From Wurfbainia villosa (Eukaryota > Streptophyta > Magnoliopsida > Zingiberales > Zingiberaceae), in contig CM046003.1 of assembly GCA_025175895.1 (NCBI GenBank), positions 47,486,335 to 47,550,334 of the forward strand: a stretch of 64,000 bases of DNA. The letters run 5' to 3'. Shown here piece by piece: positions 21,047 through 32,063 of this stretch. Below the pieces are notes generated by a model. That model ran no database searches and was not told where the DNA came from. It saw only the letters and a program-made list of their open reading frames with translations. The position numbers and the translations under genes were made by a program. How positions within the stretch are numbered: the first letter of the stretch is position 1; the number at the start of each line of letters is the position of its first letter.

Positions 21047-21923
21047 ACAATCCCATTAGGGTTAGGATTAGGAGTGGGCGGCTAGGGTTTAGGGAGTTGG
21101 TTGTGGGAGGCAACAAGTGGAGGAGGATTCTTCTTCTTCTTCCTAAGGTTGGCCGACACCTATTCTTATTCCCTCTACCTTGTTCGGAGCTCAACCTATT
21201 CTTCTTCCCTTCATCCTTGGTCGGAAATTAGGAGAGCTAGGTTTAGGGTTTGGGCGGCAACAAGGAGAAGGATTGCTTTCCTTTCTCTTCTCCAAGTGTT
21301 GGCCGGCGCCCATGCCCTCATTGATTCTCCTTTGGCTAGTTCCTATACTCCATGTTCTCTTCCTTGACCAACGACAACATCGAGTCTATTGACTTGGTGG
21401 CTGGTTCTAGATAGGAAGAAGAGTTTTGCTTTATAATCTTCCTTTGTTCGGAGCGAACAAGGAAAGGAAGATTGGTGATCTAGGAGGCTTCGACTTTTGG
21501 TAGATCGTCGCCCACACGATGTTCGAAAGGAGGAAGGTCATACAATAGAAGATCAAGAGGTATATTGATTCTCTATTTTCTCTTGTATCATGTTTATATT
21601 TGTTTTTCAATTATGTGCATGATATATTCTGTTTTGTGGCTAACTAATACTTGGATCCCGAATATAAACACAAAAGTCGGCGATCCGTACATCGTCTATT
21701 CCGCGGCTACTCGTAGAATAGAGGTTGGTCGCTTGAACAACAAGTTTGTTCAAGTGACCACTCTAAACGAATAGCACAACGATGACAAGGTTGCTTGGGC
21801 AATCCCTCTTGTCAAGGATAAATTTTTTTTATCCGGGGACGTAGAAGGGATCGCCATGAACAAGCGACTAAGTTGAAGTGGGAAGCGAAGTTTCCCCTCA
21901 CGAACTCGAAGACATAACCAACA
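21047..21923 (+). repeat. Solo copia LTR D, right arm
   Basis: It continues LTR D after the array and ends ...GACATAACCAACA. The part from about 21420 matches the inverted C LTR (46390-46950), including the block on GATCGCCATGAACAAGCGAC. A GAACA duplication follows. Several short frames pass through it, but none is conserved against the C copy. Confidence 0.85.
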
Positions 21924-21928
21924 GAACA
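21924..21928. other. Target-site duplication of solo LTR D (right)
   Basis: GAACA, identical to 2504-2508. Confidence 0.85.
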
Positions 21929-22526
21929 TTCTGAAAGGGATAATCTAGTACATACCTAGTTATGATTCACTTCAATAGTCTAGTACTTTGGAATCCATAG
22001 GTGACTCTAGGTTTAGCATTTTAGTTACTGGAGATGCTCGTATTGTGTAAGACCATTCAGAAAAATCAAAATCCCTGTGAGCTGAAAAAAAAGGATTGAG
22101 AGGGATAAAAAATAGTTGTCATGGGTGGAAATGGCTAGGTGCCCCTTTGAGACCGAGTTAGGTTACTGGGGAAACACCTCCCAATTTCTCTCAATACCGA
22201 GCATGCCTTTGAGACTTTATGCTAGATCTAGGGAATGACCCTCGCTTTGAACAGGTAAGTGCCTAAGAGCCTAAAACCTTAGGAAAGTTATGGGATGACA
22301 ACTTAACTCACCATTAAACGGGCATCCCCTAAGAATGATTCGCCAAGCACGAGCACGAGGAGCTAACTTAGTGAATTTTTAGAACATATCTGGTTTGCTT
22401 TGATTGCAAATACCACCTGATAAATCTAGTTAGTATGCTAATTATGGAACAATATATTTTTAAAAAAAAATTATGACACTGGGGTTTACTTGAGGACAAG
22501 CAAAGATTTAAGTCTGGGGGAAGTAA
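21929..22526 (+). mobile_element. Gypsy element I, 3' noncoding region with polypurine tract
   Basis: The sequence TTGAGGACAAGCAAAGATTT followed by AAGTCTGGGGGAAGTAA (end 22526) is the usual context of the 3' polypurine tract in plant Gypsy elements of the Athila/Tat kind. No ORF is supported in the preceding 550 bp. Confidence 0.6.
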
Positions 22527-23830
22527 TGTGAGCAAAACATATAAGGTTTTAGGAGTAGTTTTTGCTCACATCTTGTTACATTTTGAGTTAGTTTCATGCA
22601 TATGCTACTCTATTCTTGCACGCATTGTCTATTTTCTGGTCGGAGGTCTGCTCGTTGTACTTTTGTGTGCAGGTTAGCTTTTCTGGTGATAAAGACGTGT
22701 TTTCGGAGCAAAAGGACTTTCGCAGCTAGACGCAGAGTGAGACACAGCCAGGGCATGTGGATTCACATGGCCGTGTCTGATGGGCGAAGAACAACACCCC
22801 AGGGCTGCACATGGCCTGGCCGTGAGGAAACACACGGTCGTGTGATGACCCCATGGATTTGCACGACTAGGCCATTTTTCGGATTTTGCAGCGGTCCGAG
22901 GCGATATCTATATAATGATGGCTCCACCCAAACCCTAGGGAAGAGGCACGATGGCTAGGATGGCACACCGAAGCCCTAAAAAGCTTCAGTAACTCACAGC
23001 GGGGAGGAGGAACGCCGCCTGAGGTCCACAACTTACAATACAACGCCGAAGAGAAGATCACAACGCATTGTATATCTCTATTTCTGTTCTTTATCTCTAT
23101 TGTATTCGAAATTAAATATGTTTTGTGATTCTTCCTTCGTATTTATGGAGTAGTACTTTTAATTCTAGGATTAGGGAGTAGTTTGAGTTCATATACAATG
23201 TTGGTTCATATTAAATTCTGGCCAAAAGTTTGATTTGATAGTTGGTAGTTGTTCTCTATTATACTTTCGTGATTTTGGCTTTCTTTCCATTGTGCTTAGG
23301 CGATACAAGGTGGTGACAACCCTCGCAATCTATATTTATGAGGTTTGATCAAGGAACCTAGGGGTAAACCTGACCTCCCGTAACTGCGGGGAGAAAGGAG
23401 CTGTGGAATCAGAAACGGTCCACCGCAAGGATTGATTTGGCATCCTCGTACCCTCTATCCTGTCCTTTTGGGCGAGGATAGGTCCCGGTGAATACCGTGG
23501 CTCTGCAGGAGAGTGTATGATGTCCCTTCCCCAAAATCGTAGGTAGACATTTAGATGATGTCAATTGACAACATTGTTATATGGTACACAAGCGAAACAT
23601 AAGTCCTAGAATCGCCTTTTCAAGACCCGGCACACTCTTTTCCTCCTCCGTGTGACACCGCACTGAGTATGGTCCTCCGATAGTCCTCACAAACCGACTC
23701 TCTCTAAGATTCCATCCGAACAATCGCAACCACTTAGCGTATTGGTACTCGTATTCCAGTCCCTGTGGGATCGATAATCTTTATTACTTGACGACATTCG
23801 TGCACTTGCGGGCATTAAGCGCGAGCGCTC
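22527..23830 (+). repeat. Gypsy-type LTR of element I (right edge approximate)
   Basis: It starts TGTGAGCAAAACATATAAGG after the polypurine tract, and TTTTGCTCAC 30 bp later makes a short inverted repeat. Features typical of this LTR type are short ACATGGCCGTGT-like palindromes (22770-22850) and a near-3' segment TCCCTGTGGGATCGATAATC followed by TTTATTACTTGACGACATTC. The 3' edge is not sharp; I place it near 23830. No gene is supported, and the frame at 22596-22958 is not conserved. Confidence 0.5.
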
Positions 23831-23999
23831 ACTTTGAGTCTTCGACGGTCTCTGTCGTGGGATTTAAGGTTGCGACCATGCACATCAATTTCGATGTTGC
23901 AACTCTAAACCTGTGTACAAGCTAAGGCCGAAGGCAATCCTCATCATGACTGAGCCCCTCTCTTTTCTTTTTTGCAATTCCTTTGGGTTTAATCTTATT
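23831..23999. other. Unassigned stretch between two Gypsy LTR remnants
   Basis: No recognisable coding, RNA or repeat signature. It may be leader or internal DNA of a Gypsy element, but no primer-binding site could be identified. Confidence 0.3.
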
Positions 24000-24930
24000 T
24001 TGTCGAACATCTTGTGGTTGTATCTCTTTTTATGGCGTTGGCTTCGTGATTCTATGATTAGGGAGTAGCCTATTTGATTTGTAAATATATGTATGCAATG
24101 AATCCATGTTATTTTACATCGTTTTCATTATCTATGCTTGTTTTCTATTCCATGATATGGTTATTTGTGGTCCGGCTTTATTTTGTTAATCCGATTTAGA
24201 TGCCAAAAACACTAGGTCATATCTTAGAGGTGAGGGGAAGGACTGAAAGGAGAACTCAATTCTCCAACCCATAGAGAGCTGAGACGTGGGAGAGTCGACT
24301 ATGAGTGAGGATTTAAGTTTAGAATTGATCCGCTGGAGTTCTTGTGACAGGTTCCCAATGCGACTAAGGTCATCTACGCATGTATATCCCGCAAGTAGAT
24401 CGATTTACCACGAGGACTCATAGTTATCATAGAACGTAATGAACTTATTCCAATATAAGGCCCGAAGTAGGAGAAATCAAATTGGAGAAGTTGTGAAACC
24501 CAGTGACAAGGGCAACTCAATGATACCGACCTCTTGAACTCTATCGATCCGAAAGGGAAACTTGGCTAGAAATAGGGTAATTCGACATAGTTTCAAAAGA
24601 TCACATCGAATAAAATAGGATATCCTACCTACATAAAAAAACCATTGAGAGTTAGGAGTAAGACATATGTTTACAATCATTTAGGAGAAACCGACAACAT
24701 AGAATCATCCTGTGGATCAATAAGGACCCAGTGACAGTGGTGTCCCTGTAAAAGTGATCTCTCAATCTTCTTTCTCCCTATTCTCTTCCTTTTGACTCTC
24801 TGATTTCTCCACCAACTGATTTGATATAGACAATCTATATTCTCTTAGTAAACCAATACTCGATTACCAATCTCTGTGAGATAGATATTTTATTACTTGA
24901 CGACAATCGTGTACTTATGGTAGTTGAACG
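24000..24930 (+). repeat. Second, diverged Gypsy LTR fragment
   Basis: ATTAGGGAGTAG near 24058 and, near the end, a segment on TCTCTGTGAGATAGATATTT with TATTACTTGACGACAATCGT correspond in order to 23165-23190 and 23760-23810. It is therefore a related LTR, truncated on the right by insertion of element H. Confidence 0.5.
24926..24930. other. Target-site duplication of element H (left)
   Basis: GAACG, paired with GAATG at 34292-34296. The single difference is a CG-to-TG change. Confidence 0.7.
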
Positions 24931-27088
24931 TGTTAGTAATATATGAGAGATGTCCTAAGGCAATCGCCTTATGTATGAACCATTTATATGATAAATGAAG
25001 ATTCACTATTTGAGTATACATGTTTAATGTATTTGATTGGATCTTAAACTCATTTACTGAATGTCCACGATACGATTCACAGCATGAGAGAATTTGTGAT
25101 TGGATCACAACTAGTGAGTATCTCTACATGTGTAATTGTGATGTATCGAAATTATCCCTAGTCGATGAATTGATGAATTTGGACACCATCAATTCTGTCG
25201 AGACTAGCACGAGGTATACTCCTTGGTGTATCCAAGCAGCTGATTCTCACTGGTTGGAGACATTGTGATGTCCGGAGTTAATCGTGGATGCTAGTTATGG
25301 TAACTAGTTCATTGGAGTGACCAGCCGTAAGACTTCATATGGTTCTCTGCATATATAGATATGTCAATGAAGTTCTTACTGTGGCTTAAGTGCAATGTTC
25401 CTTTGACTTGCGGTATTCAAGTCATCTTGATCATGGAGACTTATGCTTTGACATCTTAAGCAAACATCTCTAAGGAGATGTGGACCCAGGATGATTGGGT
25501 ATAAGTCGAAGTGATCGAAGGTGTTTGAATAGCCTATAAAGGATTCACCACTCCTTGCGAGGAGATGTATACCCATGGCCTCTCGTCGGATTGTTACTAA
25601 AGTCTTTGGCCAAAGCATTACATGTTTAGAGTAAGGTACTCTTCGATACATGTGGAGTAACTAGAATCCGTAGGACGAGGAAATGATACTTGGGCTAGGT
25701 GTGACGTAGTCAGCCTAGTGGGGACTGACACAATAAACCATGTCTCGAACCAAGTGGGTATAAGATGAGTGAAGGGAATGGGGCACGATTCATTCGAGCT
25801 CTGAAGGGTTTGAAATAGTTACGGATCAACCGGGTTGATCTTTTCGGTTAATTGGGGATCATGATGTACTACTAGGTGCCACTCATGATCGTTCTATAAT
25901 TAATGGTTAATTATAGACGGCCAACATAAATCGAGAACCTATTTGGTCACACGCACAACGAGTGTAATCCAAAGGATTTAAAACGAGCTTGAGTGGATTC
26001 TCGGCCGAGAGAAACTAGGTTTGGTTGGACCAAACATAAGCGAGCATGAAATCGTTTGATCGCAATGGAAGCGTGGATGGGCTGCGTCTTATGAAGACGT
26101 AATGGATGGACCAAAATGGTTTGGTTCTAATCCAATGGAGGAGAATAAACCAAAGGGTTTGGTTTATTTTAAACGAATGAACCAAAAGTTGGTTCGGTTC
26201 GTTTTAACTTAAATAAACCATCATGGTTTGGTTTATTTTAACTTATCTTAATGGAGCGGGTTAACGGGCTTTATGGATATGATCCATTAACCATTAAGAG
26301 AATTAGTTCTCTATAAAAGTGGGCTTAAGGATTGTTAAACCCTAACTAATCCAAACCCTAGCCCCTTGAGTTGCCGCCACTCCTTGGAGGAGTTAATCGG
26401 CGCCAACCCTAAAGCTGCCTCCGCTTTGTGCAGACCCTTGCGACCCTCCGTGATCTCCTATAGGTTTGGCATCAAGGTGAGCTTTTTCTCTCCTTGTTTT
26501 GGCGGCGCCTACTCCTCCACCAAGCTGTCCAGTTTTCTGGACAGCTTCTCCTCCTCGTCGGGCGTCATTTGGGCGGCGGTTAGTGCTCCGACAGCGGCTA
26601 GCTTAGGGATTTGATCTCCGGTAATCCTCTGAGTGGAGGGCGAAGGATTCGTCAAGCGGTTGTGAACACCTCTCCGGAGAAGCGAGTTTTGAGAACTTCG
26701 TTTTGGATCCGAATTTGGATTCGGATCGTGATCATCTCTCGATCACGTCGTCTTCAACACGAGGCTAGTAACCCGTGCGAACGAAGCTCGTGACTTAGCG
26801 AAGTCATCCCGAGGAGCTCGGCGTGGATACGGATAGAGACGATTCTTACGAGGATCGTTCCGGTTGATGCCGTTCCCGCTACACGTCATACGGAAGGTAT
26901 AACGTAGTTTAATTTCCTTTTATTGCAAATTTTAATTTACGATTATGTCTACACTTGTTGTAATAGCATGCGTGTGTTGTGTGTGTTGTAATAAATAGGA
27001 GTATTTATTATTTTTAATTGCTTCCGCTGTGCTCATGTTTACGAAACATGATCGAACACACACACGCCGCGGTGCCGGAAACCCAACA
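24931..27088 (+). repeat. 5' LTR of element H (2158 bp)
   Basis: It opens TGTTAGTAATATATGAGAGA and closes ...GGAAACCCAACA. TATAAAA is at 26312-26318. Compared with the 3' LTR it lacks several short GC-rich pieces near 26370-26460 and 26500-26620, and CAG/CCGG sites are altered. Small frames in it (e.g. 25020-25268) recur in the 3' LTR but are LTR sequence, not genes. Confidence 0.92.
26312..26318 (+). promoter_or_regulatory. TATA box of H 5' LTR
   Basis: TATAAAA in CTCTATAAAAGTGGGC, identical in the 3' LTR at 33452-33458. Confidence 0.55.
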
Positions 27089-27089
27089 G

Positions 27090-27101
27090 TGGTATCAGAG
27101 C
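27090..27101 (+). other. Primer-binding site of element H
   Basis: TGGTATCAGAGC, one base after the LTR. Confidence 0.95.
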
Positions 27102-27750
27102 CCAGGTTGTGTTTCGACATAATCGTAAAAATGGTTTTGCGATAGTCATAATGTATTTCTGGAAATTTTCTAAATTTTGGAAATTTAGAAGTATTTATGG
27201 AAATTTTTCAATTTTGGAAAGTCTAGAAGTATTTATGGAAATCTTCCACTTTTGGAAAGTTGGAAGTATTTATGGAAATTGATATTTTCCATAAATAAAA
27301 TATTTGATTAGATTCTGGAAATTTGTTTCCTAATTTAATCATGATTTGATTTGGGAAATCAAATCTTAAAATATTTTATTTCCATAAGTAGTTTAATGAT
27401 TTAGGAAATTGGTTTCCTAAATAGATTTTCCTTAATCAAATAATTCCATGAATAAAATATGTGATTAGATTTGGAAATTTGTTTCCTAATTTAATTATGA
27501 TTTGATTTGGAGAATCAAATCTTAAACATATTTTATTTCCATAAATAGTTATGACATATAAGGAAATTATATACATGACATAATTGTATGTCATGTAATT
27601 GCATTAGATGCATAACATTATGCCATGCGTGTCGTGACATGTAGATGTATGTCATGTATGTCATGCCATGTAGATAATAGTTATTTGCATGCAAAGAGGA
27701 TGAGACATAAAAACCCTTAATCAATATTAAAGCCTACACCTTCCATTAAT

Positions 27751-27834
27751 ATGGTTAGAACCAGAGTTCTGTTTCTTGTTTGGGTTGTTGGACTCTCTCC
27801 AAGCCCGGCTCGAACCTGAATATGTTCAAACCAT
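27751..27834 (+). ncRNA. Leader stem-loop 1 of H
   Basis: Core TTGTTGGACTCTCTCCAAG at 27785-27803 (inner stem TTGGA/TCCAA, loop CTCTC). Outer arms 27751-27761 (ATGGTTAGAAC) and 27824-27834 (GTTCAAACCAT) pair in 10 of 11 positions. Confidence 0.6.
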
Positions 27835-27849
27835 GGAATAGTTTAATAC

Positions 27850-27942
27850 TAATATGGTAAGAGTCAGAGGTCAATCGTTAGCTTTGGTTGTTGGACTCTC
27901 TCCAAGCTGGGCTAATTGGTTGAATGCGCTCTAACCATATTA
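27850..27942 (+). ncRNA. Leader stem-loop 2 of H
   Basis: Core at 27888-27906, identical to the others. Outer arms 27850-27863 (TAATATGGTAAGAG) and 27929-27942 (CTCTAACCATATTA) pair in 13 of 14 positions. Confidence 0.65.
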
Positions 27943-27981
27943 AAACTATGTCTTGATTAATGGGTTGACTTTAACCTGGAG

Positions 27982-28014
27982 CATCGGCTTGTTGGACTCT
28001 CTCCAAGGTCGATG
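27982..28014 (+). ncRNA. Leader stem-loop 3 of H
   Basis: Core at 27989-28007. Arms CATCGGC (27982-27988) and GTCGATG (28008-28014) pair directly against the core, seven pairs with one G-U. Confidence 0.6.
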
Positions 28015-28163
28015 TAAAGGGAGGTGAAGTTGGGTGATATGCATATGATGCATACTTGTTAATGTGTTAACAACCCGATGTATGTGTGAACATTCAATTA
28101 GTTGATAGCACATTGTGATAGTTGCATATACGTGATATGCAATCGGTATAGTTGATACCTACC

Positions 28164-28218
28164 GTCGTAGTTATGAATGGCTTGTTGGACTCTCTCCAAG
28201 GTTGTTCATAACTATGAT
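28164..28218 (+). ncRNA. Leader stem-loop 4 of H
   Basis: Core at 28182-28200. Arms TAGTTATGAA (28168-28177) and TTCATAACTA (28205-28214) are perfectly complementary and extend outward by up to four pairs including G-U. Confidence 0.68.
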
Positions 28219-28376
28219 GGATATCAGCCCATTCGGAGATGGACCTACGATCTCCCGAAGTGATTTTGGGGTTTTTGAAATTTGAAAAATGAATGGGATT
28301 TATAAATGTATATTGATGCATTTTAAAAAATCATTTTCTCATATATGCTCATTTTGTATTTCTAAGATTGATCCTG

Positions 28377-28979
28377 ATGTCTTTGAATTTGCGTTCCATT
28401 TTGGATTCAAATAAATTGACTGGGCCGAACTTCTTGGACTGGCTTAGAAACTTGAGAATTGTTCTCAAGGTGAAAAGCTTGTGTATGTCCTCGAAGCGCC
28501 TCTTCCCGCCCGTCCTAGTGACGATGCAACTTTGGACCAATTGTTGGCCTATCAGAAACATTTGAGTGATTCTGAACAAATGAGTTGCATCATGCTAGCC
28601 ACGATGGAACCCAAGCTACGAAAGCAGCATGAGCATATGGATGCTCATATCGTAGTCCTTCATCTTTGTGAGTTGGTTGATGAGCAAGTGAGATTCGAAA
28701 GGTTCGAAGTCTCCAAGATCCTCTTCACCTCTGAGATGCAAGAAGGTTCATCGTAGTCTGCTCAACATCTTTGAAGATTGTGGAGTCTTACGAGAAGCAT
28801 GGCGGGGGCAGTCTTTGTTAGTTGATTCCTCGAAAAAAGGTTCTAAGAGGAGGTCAAAAGAACAGCAGAAGGGAAAGAAGAGAAAGGCTAAGAAGGTAGA
28901 ACTAGCACAAAAGGAAACTTGCCATCATTATGGCAAGGAGAGCCATTTGTGAAGAAAGTGCAAGATTTATCTTGAGTCC
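28377..28979 (+). pseudogene. H gag, frameshifted and internally deleted
   Basis: The frame starts MSLNLRSILDSNKLTG, matching the copia gag opening seen in A and F (KLNGANFLDW, here KLTGPNFLDW). A frameshift near 28460 moves the reading into a second frame (LEAPLPARPSDDATL onward), which stops at 28754-28756. Compared with the A/F gag, a large part between MQEG and the Lys-rich linker is missing. A zinc-knuckle remnant, CHHYGKESHL-stop-RKC, lies at about 28921-28965, with the usual Trp turned into TGA. Gag would build the particle; this copy cannot. Confidence 0.75.
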
Positions 28980-30659
28980 GTGAAGAAGGATAAGGCATCG
29001 GATGCCCCATCTTCTTCAGAAATCTTCTTTATTGATTGTCATTCTATTTCCTTAGACACTTGGGTATTGGATACTGGGTGTGGCTCACATATATGTAATG
29101 ACATACATGGGCTAAGGAATAGAAGAAGACTCGTCAAGGGAGAGTCAAATTTACGTGTTGGGAATGAAGCAAAGGTTGCTGCACTCGCCATCAGAACGTA
29201 TTTGTTGAAACTCCCTACAGGACTTGTCTTAGAACTGGACAATTGCTTTTATGTTCCTTCGTTGATAAAGAACATCATTTCTATTTCTTGTCTAAATAGA
29301 AATGGTTTCCATTTGACGTTTAGTAACAATTGTTGTTACATAACTTTCAATGGGGTTCTTTATGGGACTGGAACTTTAAGCAATGGTGTTTATACGTTGG
29401 ACGTATCCAGTGACATTTGCAATATCGAAGCGAGCAACAAGAGTGCTCGAAAGGATAATCAAATAGACTCCTATATGTGGCATTGTCGTCTTGGCCATAT
29501 AAGCAAGAAACGCATGTCCGAATTACACCGATGTGGAATTCTGGAATCGTTTGAATTGGATTCATACGATACATGTGAATCATGCTTAAAAGGCAAGATG
29601 ACTAAGTTACCTTTTACTGGAAAAGGTGAACGAGTGGGAGAGTTACTAGGTCTAGTACATACTGATGTATGTGGACCTATGTCAACTCAAGCTTTAGGAG
29701 GCTATAACTATTTCATTACCTTCACCGATAATCACTCACGGTTTGGGTATGTGTTCTTGATGAAACACAAGTCTGAAGCCTTTGAAAGGTTCAAAGAATT
29801 CAGAAATGAAGTAGAGAAACAACATGACAAAAGTATTAAAATACTTCGATCGGATCGAGGTGGTGAACACTTAAGTCAAGAGTTTCTTGATTATCTAAGA
29901 GACAATGGAATATTGTCTCAATGGACTCCGCCCTATACACCACAGTATAATGGTGTATCTGAGAGGCGTAACCGGACCTTGTTGGACATGGTCAGGTCAA
30001 TGATGAATCATGCAACTCTTCCCAAGTCCTTTTGGGGCTATGCACTTCAGACAGCTGTTTACTTGTTAAACAGAATGCCAACCAAGGTAGTCTCAACTAC
30101 TCCATATGAGATATGGAATGGTAAGAAACCTCATGTATCTTACTTGAAGATATGGGGTTGTCCTGCTTATGTGAAGCGAACTGTATCAGACAAACTGGAT
30201 GCTAAGTCTGATAAATATCTATTTATTGGATACCCTAAGGAAACAAGGGGTTACCAATTCTATCATCCTGTGGAACAAAAGGTGTTTGTTTCAAGGCATG
30301 CTGTGTTTCTAGAGAAAGAGTTTCTCTTGCAAGAAAACAGTGGGAGTGTCGTCGAGCTTGAGGAGGCTCGAGAGACTCAAATAGACATTAATGAGATACC
30401 TGGTGAAGCACAACAGCCGACAACTCATAGTGATGAGCAATCGGCTGGACCTATTGTAACACCACATCTTCGTAGATTTGGTAGAACACACAATATTCCT
30501 GAGAGATATGGATTTCTCGTAAGCGAATCGAACGATGTGTTACTCATTGATGATGAGGAGCCTACCAGTTATGAAGAAGTGCTGACAAGTTCAGAAAGGG
30601 ATAAGTGGCTTGGTGCCATGAAGTCGGAAATGGATTCCATGTACGAAAACCAAGTTTAG
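28980..30659 (+). CDS. H pol part 1: protease and integrase (ends at a nonsense codon)
   Basis: A 559-codon open frame continues from the gag zinc-knuckle frame. Protease signature DTG is at 29070-29078 (WVLDTGCGSHIC). The integrase zinc domain is HCRLGH...CESC. The core triad is Asp at 29664-29666 (HTDVCGP), Asp at 29853-29855 (RSDRGGE) and Glu at 29961-29963 (GVSERRN), the last two spaced D-35-E. A GKKPHVSYLKIWG-type region and a linker precede RT. The frame ends at TAG 30657-30659, where relatives have Trp (VWNLV). Translation initiation is not at this frame's first codon; it is a piece of a polyprotein. The catalytic residues look intact, unlike in A and C. Confidence 0.88.
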   Translation: MKKDKASDAPSSSEIFFIDCHSISLDTWVLDTGCGSHICNDIHGLRNRRRLVKGESNLRVGNEAKVAALAIRTYLLKLPTGLVLELDNCFYVPSLIKNIISISCLNRNGFHLTFSNNCCYITFNGVLYGTGTLSNGVYTLDVSSDICNIEASNKSARKDNQIDSYMWHCRLGHISKKRMSELHRCGILESFELDSYDTCESCLKGKMTKLPFTGKGERVGELLGLVHTDVCGPMSTQALGGYNYFITFTDNHSRFGYVFLMKHKSEAFERFKEFRNEVEKQHDKSIKILRSDRGGEHLSQEFLDYLRDNGILSQWTPPYTPQYNGVSERRNRTLLDMVRSMMNHATLPKSFWGYALQTAVYLLNRMPTKVVSTTPYEIWNGKKPHVSYLKIWGCPAYVKRTVSDKLDAKSDKYLFIGYPKETRGYQFYHPVEQKVFVSRHAVFLEKEFLLQENSGSVVELEEARETQIDINEIPGEAQQPTTHSDEQSAGPIVTPHLRRFGRTHNIPERYGFLVSESNDVLLIDDEEPTSYEEVLTSSERDKWLGAMKSEMDSMYENQV

Positions 30660-31199
30660 AACTTGGTTGACCCACCTGAAGGCATAAAGCCTATAGGGTG
30701 CAAGTGGGTTTTCAAGAAGAAAACCGACATGGATGGTAATGTGATTACCTATAAGGCTAGATTGGTGGCGAAAGGATATCGTCAAAAGCAAGGTGTTGAT
30801 TATGACGAAACCTATTCGCCTGTAGCTATGCTTAAATCCATTCGGATGCTCCTGGCCATAGCAGCTCATTATGATTATGAGATATGGCAGATGGATGTGA
30901 AAATAGCTTTCCTTAATGGAAACTTGCTCGAGGACGTGTATATGATACAGCCTGAGGGTTTCACATCGGTTGATAAAACCAAGGTATGCAAGTTGCGACG
31001 ATCCATTTATGGATTGAAGCAAGCATCCAGGAGCTGGAATATCCGTTTTGATGAGACAATCAAAAAGTTTGATTTCTCACAAAATCGCGAACCTTGTGTG
31101 TACAAGAAGGTTAGTGGGAGTGCAATCGTGTTCCTAGTATTGTATGTCGATGACATATTACTTATAGGAAAGCGATGTGTCAATCTTCTGATCGATTAA
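30660..31199 (+). pseudogene. H pol part 2: reverse transcriptase core
   Basis: It is in the same frame as part 1 after the TAG. It begins VDPPEGIKPIGCKWVFKKK and runs through ARLVAKGYRQ, MDVKIAFLNGNL, YGLKQASRSWN and the active-site box YVDD (31143-31154). The frame is lost just after LLIG, where a small indel shifts it. Upstream stop and downstream shift make it non-functional, but the palm motifs are intact. Confidence 0.85.
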
Positions 31200-32043
31200 G
31201 GTTTGGTTATCCAAGACATTCTCCATGAAAGACCTGGGAGAAGCAACCTACATCCTTGGGATTAAGATCTATAGAGATAGATCGAAACGGTTGCTTGGTC
31301 TTTCGCAGTCTACATATATAGACCGAGTGCTAAAGAGGTTTAGCATGTCGGAATCCAAGAAAGGTTATCTGCCCATCAGGCATGGGGTACACCTTTCGAA
31401 GTCTATGTGTCCGCACACAGAAGACGAGAGGATTTGCATGAGTAAGATTCCCTATGCATCCGCAATAGGATCTATCATGTATGCTATGTTATGTACAAGG
31501 CCCGATGTATAAATGCGCTCACGAGTGTCACGGCGGATACGATCGATCCAGGAATGGATCATTGGGTGACTGTTAAGACGATCCTTAAGTACTTAAGAAG
31601 AACTAAGGATGCGTTCCTAATATATAGAGAAGGGTACATGGTGATACGTGGGTATACGGATGCCAGCTCCAGACAGACAAGGATGATTCCATGTCTTAGT
31701 CTGGGAATGTATTCACCTAGAATGGAGGCGCAATAAGTTGGAAAGGTTCCAAGCTTGACACTATAGCGGATTCTGCCACTAAGGCGAATCGTTGCGACTT
31801 TAGGCGAAGCAAAGAAGGAAGTGGTTTGGATCAAGAAGTTCATCTATGAACGATGTGGTCTCATCAATGATCCAAACATGTGCCGCCGCTATCATCTTAT
31901 CGAGAGATCATCGTGAGAACGAAATACAAATCGAGAAAATTCCCACTGAAAGGAACTTAGCGGATCCTTTGACTAAAGCATTACCTCAAAGTAAGTTTGA
32001 GGGTCATGTTAGAGCTTATGGTATTGGATACCGTAGCGATTGA
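31200..32043 (+). pseudogene. H pol part 3: RT end and RNase H, fragmented
   Basis: Pieces in shifting frames: MKDLGEATYILGIKIYRDR (31225 on), then a scrambled stretch near 31505-31550 where relatives read RPDVSYALS, then HWVTVKTILKYLRRTKD and YTDAS (to 31736), and a final piece with IPTERNLADPLTKALPQ to 32043. The DNNGAIAQAKE segment of RNase H is deleted near 31880. It is beyond repair as a gene. Confidence 0.8.
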
Positions 32044-32052
32044 CATTAGGCC

Positions 32053-32063
32053 AAGTGGGAGTA
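32053..32063 (+). other. Polypurine tract of element H
   Basis: AAGTGGGAGTA directly abuts the 3' LTR. Confidence 0.8.

Larger units (their letters stand above)
27102..28376 (+). other. Leader of element H (1.3 kb, structured, noncoding)
   Basis: The first part (27160-27300) has three rough tandem copies of a ~43-bp unit around TAGAAGTATTTATGGAAAT. AT-rich DNA with TGTCATG-type repeats follows (27560-27680). The second part holds four stem-loops with one identical core (separate entries). No ORF is supported. Confidence 0.7.

Noticed and set aside
22596..22958. A 120-residue plus-strand frame
   Set aside because: Within a Gypsy-type LTR, no motif, not conserved in the second LTR remnant.
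24477..24680. A 67-residue minus-strand frame
   Set aside because: No motif; lies in a decayed Gypsy LTR fragment.
26366..26793. Two plus-strand frames suggesting a small gene
   Set aside because: They lie in the R/U5 part of the H 5' LTR and are broken by indels in the 3' LTR.
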